Source: Fluviicola sp.
Lineage (GTDB): Bacteria; Bacteroidota; Bacteroidia; Flavobacteriales_D; Crocinitomicaceae
Direction of reading: 5' to 3'
DNA length: 7,896 nucleotides
Assembly (NCBI RefSeq): GCF_030151805.1
Contig: NZ_JASLCN010000200.1
Coordinates: 1-7,896 of the forward strand
The translations under genes were made by a program, and so were the position numbers. Each line of letters starts with the position of its first letter. Within the stretch, counting starts at the first letter, position 1. The notes beneath the pieces are model-generated. The model did not search any database and was not told the DNA's origin. It worked only from the letters and a program-made list of their open reading frames with translations. Below are positions 1-5,194 of this stretch, piece by piece.

Positions 1-2
1 TG

Positions 3-482
3 TATTTCCCGGAAGATTCTATCCGTGATTGTCAGAAACAATTGTCGGTTTCATTGCTGCACGTGGAAACAAACTACAACCTGGAAATCTTTGCACCAAA
101 CGGAAATTTGGTCGGGACTTATTTAACCGAATCCGGTTGGTATACCGTTCACGCGTTCAATCCGTGCGGGGAAATTTGGGATTCAATCTACGTGAATTTG
201 CAGAATGAGCAATTTTTTTACCTTCCGAATGCATTTTCACCCAACGCCGACACCCACAATGAACGTTATGTATATCAAGGAGAAAATGTCTCTGTTCAAA
301 GCATGCGGATTTTCAACCGTTGGGGAGAAGAAATCTTTTCACAAACGGGAGATTTTACCGGTTGGGACGGAACTTACAAAGGTGAGGCTTGTCCGACAGG
401 AATGTATGCTGTTTCAGTGATTTATGAAGATTGTTTCGGAATGCCCACCGAATTCAATGGACATGTGAACCTGATACGTTAA
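3..482 (+). CDS. T9SS type B sorting domain protein, 3' end only
   Basis: This is the C-terminal 159 residues of a larger gene. The frame is open to the left edge from base 3, so no true start is visible; the TTG at 42 is internal. Counting from the first visible codon, residues 1-72 look like the end of an Ig/PKD-like repeat (SGWYTVHAFNPCG). The rest is a gliding-motility-type C-terminal domain: LPNAFSPNAD at 74-83, IFNRWGEEIF at 103-112, GWDG at 120-123, PTGMYAV at 131-137, and a terminal GHVNLIR. This domain class directs outer-membrane translocation by the type IX secretion system, so the product is probably exported to the surface or medium. The usual TPNGDGxND loop is altered to SPNADTHNE. 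No terminator is seen before the lipoprotein gene at 561, so read-through is possible. The missing N-terminal part would define its function. Confidence 0.9.
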   Translation, partial: YFPEDSIRDCQKQLSVSLLHVETNYNLEIFAPNGNLVGTYLTESGWYTVHAFNPCGEIWDSIYVNLQNEQFFYLPNAFSPNADTHNERYVYQGENVSVQSMRIFNRWGEEIFSQTGDFTGWDGTYKGEACPTGMYAVSVIYEDCFGMPTEFNGHVNLIR

Positions 483-560
483 TGAATAAATAAATGGAAA
501 ACGAGCCTGGAATAACCACTGTTCAGCGTTCAACCCGATTTTAACTTAAACCAAAACAAA

Positions 561-1220
561 ATGAAAAGACTTTCTTTTTATGTATTGTCGGTGGCTTTTT
601 TAGCGACCGGAATGAGTTCCTGCGGAAAAACTACCCGCGGAAAAATGATCAACGACTGGAAAGTTGCATCCTCAACCTCCGAAGAAACGTTTATTAGTAT
701 GAACGGAGAGGATAAGACGGTCATGACGGAGACCATCGCAGATAACGCGATAACCCAAAAATTCGTCCATACTTTTGCCGGTGGAGACTCTTCTGAAACA
801 GGTTCTACTGAAGGAAAAGTTAATGTGAATTCGTGGGCCATCAAAAAAGACGGAACCTGGACCTGGAATAAGGAAGTGGAGTATGTTGGAGCGGGAGGCC
901 AGGGCCAGAAGGGGATTACCAATCAAAGCGGGACATGGAGTTTTATTGCGAAAAACAAAGAAGATGGTTTCAAGAAAAATGAGCGGGTTCTTTTTAACGT
1001 CCTGTCGTACGAATTTACCCAACAGTCTTTAAACAATGGTACGGTCGTTTCAACAAATTCTACTGTGGATACCTATTTAACAGGACAAAGCGTAATGATT
1101 TTTACGGTCAAAGACTCAAACAATAAGTTATTGGAAATGGAAATGGATTCGGATTCCAAATATACGATTCAAAACAATAATAGTCAGCGCATCAACAAGT
1201 TGAGTGTTCGTTTGAAATAA
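561..1220 (+). CDS. Tandem lipoprotein paralog, copy 1 (lipocalin-like)
   Basis: A 219-residue predicted lipoprotein of unknown function. Residues 1-20 form a signal peptide (MKRLSFYVLSVAFLATG) and C21 in SSCGK is the likely lipidated cysteine. The mature protein starts GKTTRGKMINDWKV, with W33 placed like the first-strand tryptophan of lipocalin-like proteins. KDGTWTW lies at 96-102, the family block SGTWSF..KNKEDGFKKNERVLFNVL at 123-148, and a TYLTG...MIFTVKDS strand at 171-186. The shared block differs slightly from the other copies (IAKNKEDG rather than GKxKGDD). Residues 38-90 and 150-170 are rich in Ser, Thr and Asn and vary strongly among paralogs. The ATG at 561 is preceded by A-rich sequence without Shine-Dalgarno. 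I see no promoter box in the 78-base gap upstream. The lipocalin-like fold is inferred from motif order. Confidence 0.9.
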   Translation: MKRLSFYVLSVAFLATGMSSCGKTTRGKMINDWKVASSTSEETFISMNGEDKTVMTETIADNAITQKFVHTFAGGDSSETGSTEGKVNVNSWAIKKDGTWTWNKEVEYVGAGGQGQKGITNQSGTWSFIAKNKEDGFKKNERVLFNVLSYEFTQQSLNNGTVVSTNSTVDTYLTGQSVMIFTVKDSNNKLLEMEMDSDSKYTIQNNNSQRINKLSVRLK

Positions 1221-1261
1221 AATTGAACCAACAAGAAATAGTCACCTTTAATTCGAGAAAA

Positions 1262-1918
1262 ATGAAAACAAATTATAATTCTATCATCAGTATTCTGGTT
1301 ATGACAATTGCGCTTGGCTCTTGCGGAAAATCAACCAAAGGTAAGATGGCCAATGATTGGAAAGTCACTTCAATGACTACCGAATCAACTTCAACATCTG
1401 CCGACGGAAGTAAATATACATCGACGCAGACAATGAATGAAACCAGGATGGATGCGAAGTATGTTACTACAGCAGCTGATGGCTCTGTTACAACGGTAAC
1501 GGACGATGCGAGAGTCAATACAAACGAATTTACGATTGAAAAGGATGGGGCATGGAAATGGATCCAGGATCTTTCTTATAGTACGGATTCGGGTGAAGTC
1601 CGGACAAGAAGTGAAAAAAGCGGAGTCTGGAGTTTTATCGGGAAAAACAAAGGCGATGATTTCAAGAAGAATGAGCGTGTGCTTTTTAATATATTAAAGG
1701 CCGATTATTCAACCGTTCACAAAAACCAGGGAACAATTGTCAATGAATACAACGCAAATTACGAGTATTTGACGGGATATGAAACCGCAATCTATACGGT
1801 AAAGGAATCCAAAAAGGATGAATTGCAGCTGGAAGCGGAATCTGAAAATATGACTAATCAGTACTCGAATGAGAGCAAAATTACTTCTAAAACCAGCATG
1901 ACTTTAAAAACAAAATAA
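1262..1918 (+). CDS. Tandem lipoprotein paralog, copy 2 (lipocalin-like)
   Basis: A 218-residue predicted lipoprotein of the same family. I chose the ATG at 1262 over the in-frame TTG at 1223 because it gives a compact signal peptide (MKTNYNSIISILVMTIALGS) and places the lipobox cysteine at residue 21, as in most sister copies; the longer form would add 13 polar residues. Motifs in order: CGKSTKGKMANDWKVTS at 21-37, KDGAWKW at 94-100 (Gly-Ala instead of Gly-Thr), SGVWSF...KGDDFKKNER.LFNIL at 120-145, YLTG at 169-172, and YTVKESKKDELQLEAES at 178-194. The gap from copy 1's stop is 41 bases with no terminator or promoter box, consistent with an operon. Residues 38-85 are Thr/Ser-rich and variable. 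The role is unknown; it is probably anchored in the outer membrane. Confidence 0.88.
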   Translation: MKTNYNSIISILVMTIALGSCGKSTKGKMANDWKVTSMTTESTSTSADGSKYTSTQTMNETRMDAKYVTTAADGSVTTVTDDARVNTNEFTIEKDGAWKWIQDLSYSTDSGEVRTRSEKSGVWSFIGKNKGDDFKKNERVLFNILKADYSTVHKNQGTIVNEYNANYEYLTGYETAIYTVKESKKDELQLEAESENMTNQYSNESKITSKTSMTLKTK

Positions 1919-2030
1919 AAGGTCAGATTAAAAATGCTGCGTAAAACTTGGATTAAAAGACAATAAAAAAGCTGGAAAACAGTTTTTTACAACCATAAAT
2001 ATGAATTCAATCAAATCTTACAATCACACA

Positions 2031-2696
2031 ATGAAAAAAATCGCTATTTATACTTTATGCTTTACATTTTTAGCCGCCGGAGCGACATCCTGTGCAAAAA
2101 CCAGCAAAGGAAAGGTAACGAACGAATGGAAAATCGTATCCTATGAAAGGAACGAATCAGGTACTTATCAAAACGGTAATACGAGCAGTTTGATAATAAA
2201 AATGACCGAATCCTCTTTCACGCGTGAACTCACTGATAAGGATAATAACGGAACCGTTCACTTTTACAATTACTCGGAAGGATCGGTAAATTCTCATGAG
2301 TTAACCATTAAAAAGGATGGAACCTGGAGCTCGGTTCAGGACATAACGTATGTTTTCAGCAACAATAACGGCACCAATAGAATCGTCACGGAAGAAAGCG
2401 GAACCTGGAGTTTTGTCGGAAAAACAAAAGGGGATGATTTCAAAAAGAATGAACGGATGCTTTTCAATGTGCTGAACAGAAGTGAAAAAAGTACTTCTAC
2501 CAACGGAAACAACGTTACTTCCGACGATTTAACGAGTACCACCTTTCTTACCGGAGAAAATTTGAAGATTTATACGATCAAAGAATCTAAAAAAGAGGAA
2601 ATGCAATTGGAAATGGAATCCAATATCGCTTCAGAAACAAACGGAGGGGTCAATAAAGATGAGGATTTGCTGAAAATGACCCTGAGATCCAAGTAA
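2031..2696 (+). CDS. Tandem lipoprotein paralog, copy 3 (lipocalin-like)
   Basis: A 221-residue predicted lipoprotein. The ATG at 2031 is preferred to the in-frame ATG at 2001 because MKKIAIYTLCFTFLAAGATS then places the acylated cysteine at residue 21 as in the sister copies; the upstream start would add ten polar residues ahead of the signal peptide. The mature start is CAKTSKGKVTNEWKI, with Ala instead of Gly after the cysteine and Val for Met in the GKM motif. KDGTWSS at 95-101 has lost the second tryptophan of KDGTWxW. The core SGTWSFVGKTKGDDFKKNER lies at 123-142, followed by LFNVL at 144-148. FLTGENLKIYTIKESKK precedes a charged, amphipathic C-terminal strand. The 112-base gap from copy 2 is the longest within the first four copies and holds only a weak A/T hairpin. 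Confidence 0.88.
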   Translation: MKKIAIYTLCFTFLAAGATSCAKTSKGKVTNEWKIVSYERNESGTYQNGNTSSLIIKMTESSFTRELTDKDNNGTVHFYNYSEGSVNSHELTIKKDGTWSSVQDITYVFSNNNGTNRIVTEESGTWSFVGKTKGDDFKKNERMLFNVLNRSEKSTSTNGNNVTSDDLTSTTFLTGENLKIYTIKESKKEEMQLEMESNIASETNGGVNKDEDLLKMTLRSK

Positions 2697-2739
2697 TGGA
2701 TTGTGAACGGGTGAATGATAAATATTTAAGTAATCAGAA

Positions 2740-3399
2740 ATGAAAAGAATTTCAATTTATATCATAAACACAGTGCTTTTGATTGTTTTCGGGATCACAT
2801 CCTGCGCAAAAACAACGAAAGGAAAAATGATCAACGAATGGAAGATAACTTCGTTCGAAAATTCAGAAACGTATGTGAGCACATTAGGAGACAAGCATAC
2901 ATCCATTTATTCAATGACGGATCAGACGGTGACGGATAAAACTGTTTTGGAGCCGGCTTCAGGACCTTCGTCAACAAGCTCTGAAACCGGAACGGTGAAT
3001 AAACACGAGCTTGCGATCAAGAAAGACGGAACCTGGTCATGGACAATAGATGTCACTTTTGTAGACGGAAATAAAACAAACAATGAAACCATGATTCGTA
3101 GCGGAACCTGGAGTTTTATCGGACAAACGAAAGGCGACGATTTTAAAAAGAATGAGCGTGTTCTTTTCAACGTATTGGAAATGACTACCAGGGAAACCGA
3201 AACGGTGGATCAGTCAGTTACTTACGATGAAACGGGAAAGGAAACATATTCCACAGGTCAGACCACGATGGTGTATACCGTTACGGAATCGAAAAATAAA
3301 AAACTGGAGATGGAATTGGAATCGAAAAAAGCCTCTTCCCATGACACGAATACAAGCAGTCTTTCTGTTTCTCAAAAAATTGTCCTGGAAGCAAAATAA
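2740..3399 (+). CDS. Tandem lipoprotein paralog, copy 4 (lipocalin-like)
   Basis: A 219-residue predicted lipoprotein. The signal peptide is MKRISIYIINTVLLIVFGITS with the acylated cysteine at residue 22, one later than in the other copies. Motifs: CAKTTKGKMINEWKITS at 22-38, KDGTWSW at 95-101, SGTWSF...KGDDFKKNERVLFNVL at 121-146. YSTG at 170-173 replaces the YLTG or FLTG of the other four copies. The last strand, YTVTESKNKKLEMELES, resembles copy 1 more than copies 2, 3 and 5. A GPSSTSSETGTVN stretch at 75-87 is shared closely with copy 5. The start lies 43 bases after copy 3's stop, with an A-rich, Shine-Dalgarno-free leader. This is probably the last gene of the first transcription unit, because a strong terminator begins 36 bases after its stop. 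Function unknown. Confidence 0.9.
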   Translation: MKRISIYIINTVLLIVFGITSCAKTTKGKMINEWKITSFENSETYVSTLGDKHTSIYSMTDQTVTDKTVLEPASGPSSTSSETGTVNKHELAIKKDGTWSWTIDVTFVDGNKTNNETMIRSGTWSFIGQTKGDDFKKNERVLFNVLEMTTRETETVDQSVTYDETGKETYSTGQTTMVYTVTESKNKKLEMELESKKASSHDTNTSSLSVSQKIVLEAK

Positions 3400-3434
3400 A
3401 CGGAATCATTAAGACGCACTCCTGCGTAGGATAG

Positions 3435-3471
3435 AAACCCCTCAAAGACAGATCTGTTTTTGAGGGGTTTT
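3435..3471 (+). terminator. Strong intrinsic terminator after copy 4
   Basis: A perfect 12-bp stem pairs AAACCCCTCAAA (3435-3446) with TTTGAGGGGTTT (3459-3470). The interior ACAGATCTGT (3448-3457) is itself palindromic and extends the pairing through one G-U pair, leaving a GATC tetraloop. A T run covers 3468-3471. It begins 36 bases after copy 4's stop and should end the copy 1-4 transcript. Confidence 0.85.
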
Positions 3472-3615
3472 ATGTTGTGTCTGTCAAACGCATCAACTTT
3501 TCGGCTGAAACCGGAGATACCGTTGAAACTCCGAATGAGATAAAGTATCTGAAATTCATTTGCTTAATAACCGGACGTCATTTTTCAGAAGCAAAATAAG
3601 TTTTTTAAATCCGGA

Positions 3616-3647
3616 TTGTTTTTGTTACTATTTAATTGATACATTTG
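3616..3647 (+). promoter_or_regulatory. Bacteroidota-type promoter for copy 5
   Basis: TACATTTG at 3640-3647 matches the TAnnTTTG -7 consensus of Bacteroidota. TTG at 3616-3618 lies 21 bases upstream, where the -33 element is expected; a TTTG at 3621-3624 is a closer-spaced alternative. The predicted transcript would start about 20 bases before the ATG at 3674, giving a short A/T-rich leader. Confidence 0.65.
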
Positions 3648-3673
3648 GCCCATATTAATCTCAACTTACAACA

Positions 3674-4327
3674 ATGAAAAGAACTCTTTTCTACGCACTT
3701 AGCGTAGCTTTTTTAACTGCAGGGCTGGTTTCCTGCGGGAAAACCACCAAAGGGAAAATGGTCAATGAATGGAAAGTAACTTCCCAGACTGAAACTTCAA
3801 CAAATGTTCAGGCAAATGGAAATAAGACAGACCAAACGACTACCTATTCGGAAAATGCAGTAACTAAAACAACGGTTCAAACGCCAACAGTAGGACCTTC
3901 ATTGACTACTTCTGAAACAGGTATTGTAAACAGCAACGATCTGAAAATTGATAAGGACGGAACATGGACATGGACGCAAACGATTCTTTACGGAAGCGGA
4001 AATTCCACCGCACTTTCTACAGATGAGCAAAGCGGAACCTGGAGTTTTGTAGGAAAAACAAAAGGGGATGATTTTAAAAAGAACGAGCGTGTTTTATTCA
4101 ATGTCTTGTCTGTAAAGAATACAACTGTTCAGACAAGTAATGGCTCTGCAAGTACCAGCAAAACGACTGATACTTATTTGACTGGTGAGAACACGATGAT
4201 TTTTACTGTCAAAGAATCCAAGAAGGATGAGTTACAAATGGAAGCAGAAAGTAAAAATGTTTACACCGATGATTCGGATGTCAGCACGTATACTTCAAAA
4301 ATCGCTGTTACATTAAGTGGAAAATAA
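3674..4327 (+). CDS. Tandem lipoprotein paralog, copy 5 (lipocalin-like), separately transcribed
   Basis: A 217-residue predicted lipoprotein. The signal peptide MKRTLFYALSVAFLTAGLVS is most like that of copy 1 (shared LSVAFL), with the acylated cysteine at residue 21. Motifs: CGKTTKGKMVNEWKVTS at 21-37, KDGTWTW at 94-100, SGTWSFVGKTKGDDFKKNER at 120-139, LFNVL at 141-145, TYLTGENTMIFTVKESKK at 167-184. The region between W33 and KDGTW is dominated by Thr, Ser, Asn and Gln. Unlike copies 1-4 it is insulated: a 274-base gap with a terminator lies upstream, a Bacteroidota-type promoter sits at 3616-3647, and a terminator follows the stop. It can therefore be expressed independently of its sisters. 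Its role is unknown; the fold assignment is inference from motif spacing. Confidence 0.92.
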   Translation: MKRTLFYALSVAFLTAGLVSCGKTTKGKMVNEWKVTSQTETSTNVQANGNKTDQTTTYSENAVTKTTVQTPTVGPSLTTSETGIVNSNDLKIDKDGTWTWTQTILYGSGNSTALSTDEQSGTWSFVGKTKGDDFKKNERVLFNVLSVKNTTVQTSNGSASTSKTTDTYLTGENTMIFTVKESKKDELQMEAESKNVYTDDSDVSTYTSKIAVTLSGK

Positions 4328-4353
4328 GCAATTCATTTTTTGAATGCTGAAGG

Positions 4354-4386
4354 AAAGGGAATCACTGTTGATTCCCTTTTTGTTTT
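4354..4386 (+). terminator. Intrinsic terminator after copy 5
   Basis: AAAGGGAATCA (4354-4364) pairs perfectly with TGATTCCCTTT (4369-4379) around a CTGT loop. The right arm runs into TTTTT, then G, then TTTTT. It lies between the convergent copy 5 and the minus-strand barrel gene ending at 4410. The T tract is on the plus-strand side only, so it mainly serves copy 5. Confidence 0.85.
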
Positions 4387-4409
4387 TAGGAGCCCGCTTC
4401 GAAGACGTG

Positions 4410-5051
4410 TTATTTCTTTAAACGAAAACCAAGTCGGCACCCAAATTCAAAATTGAGGAATGTGAGTTCTCCTTCGCGTTTATACAAAATCTGAGGATAA
4501 TGCTTGTTACCCGGTAGCAGAGCATCCAGCTTTCTTGTAAGGGAATTCGTGTTTTGAGAAAAACGTGCTCCAAGACCGGTAAAAATTTCAAAAACAAAGC
4601 CTCTTCGACAAATAATGGTGTGCCCGACTTTGAGAGTCAGACTTTGAATATTTTTATTGAGCGTGTAGGCAACGGATTTTCCGTCAAGATCATCGCGCAG
4701 ATGAAAAAACTGGCTTTTACAGAAAAACTCGATAGACCAGAAAGTTCCTCCTAATCGTTTCACACCGTTTTGATAGAACTTCAGTTCCATAGATCCGCAC
4801 ATTCCCTGGGATTTGAAGGCGAAGAAACCCAATTCGTTGTAAAGTGAAATGTGATCTTTTACGCGGTATTCTACTCCCATTCTGAATGAAGGACCGATTT
4901 CCTTCATAAATGGTGACAAAGGAGCTATTTTGATACAGGTTTTGAAAGCGTATGAATCATCAATAACCGAATCTTTTTCTTTTTTCTTCTGACCGAAGGA
5001 AAAAAGACTCCATAAGATTAAAAGAGAGGTGAGCAGGTAGCGCTGTTTCAA
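4410..5051 (-). CDS. Outer-membrane beta-barrel-like protein (DUF3575-like), TTG start
   Basis: A 213-residue exported protein. The signal peptide KQRYLLTSLLILWSLFSFGQ is followed by a charged KKKEKDS linker. The body alternates short aromatic or hydrophobic strands: KTCIKIAPLSPFMKEIGPSF at 37-56, HISLYNELGFFAF at 67-79, MELKFY at 88-93, FWSIEFFCKSQFF at 104-116, FVFEIFTGLGARF at 152-164, FLNFEFGCRLGFRL at 198-211. The IAPLSPF...E.G start followed by L.LE.GFF-like strands and the G.G.R ending resemble small Bacteroidota outer-membrane barrels of the DUF3575 type; this is a family-level guess. The start must be the TTG at 5051-5049, because a stop (TAA) lies two codons upstream and no ATG precedes the signal peptide. 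It follows the large type A T9SS gene on the same strand but is separated by that gene's terminator. No clear promoter box is seen. Confidence 0.8.
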   Translation of the reverse strand: MKQRYLLTSLLILWSLFSFGQKKKEKDSVIDDSYAFKTCIKIAPLSPFMKEIGPSFRMGVEYRVKDHISLYNELGFFAFKSQGMCGSMELKFYQNGVKRLGGTFWSIEFFCKSQFFHLRDDLDGKSVAYTLNKNIQSLTLKVGHTIICRRGFVFEIFTGLGARFSQNTNSLTRKLDALLPGNKHYPQILYKREGELTFLNFEFGCRLGFRLKK

Positions 5052-5086
5052 TGGTTATGAGTTTTGTGTTTCAAACCAAATTCCAC

Positions 5087-5115
5087 AAAAAAAGTGCCAA
5101 TTTGCACCGGCACTT
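5087..5115 (-). terminator. Intrinsic terminator of the type A T9SS gene (minus strand)
   Basis: Read on the minus strand, AAGTGCC (complement of 5109-5115) pairs with GGCACTT (complement of 5092-5098) around a 10-base loop. Seven T residues follow (complement of 5087-5093). It is 80 bases downstream of the stop at 5195 and separates that transcript from the barrel gene. Confidence 0.78.
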
Positions 5116-5194
5116 CTCTCTGATTTCATCTCAGAACAGGAACTCTGCTTACTATGACTATTCTGTTACTATTCTGACTGGTGATGAAAAGATC

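Larger units (their letters stand above)
561..4327 (+). repeat. Tandem array of five diverged lipoprotein gene copies
   Basis: Five same-strand paralogs lie head to tail. The most conserved segment encodes the SGTWSF...FKKNER.LFN block and lies at 927-1004, 1619-1696, 2397-2474, 3100-3177 and 4031-4108. Nucleotide similarity is obvious there (for example the GATGATTT / AAGAATGA core) and fades in the Ser/Thr-rich regions. Copies are separated by 41, 112, 43 and 274 bases. The arrangement implies repeated local duplication followed by divergence. Confidence 0.9.

Noticed and set aside
1223..1261. Extended TTG start for copy 2 (13 extra residues)
   Set aside because: It would bury the signal peptide behind a polar extension and break the conserved cysteine position of the family.
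1941..1950. TAAAACTTG as a -7 box ahead of copy 3
   Set aside because: It is one base too long and carries CTTG rather than TTTG, so it does not fit TAnnTTTG.
1965..1988. Hairpin AAAAAAGCTG / CAGTTTTTT between copies 2 and 3
   Set aside because: Only three G/C-containing pairs and a bulged G support it; the rest is A/T pairing. Too weak to call a terminator or attenuator.
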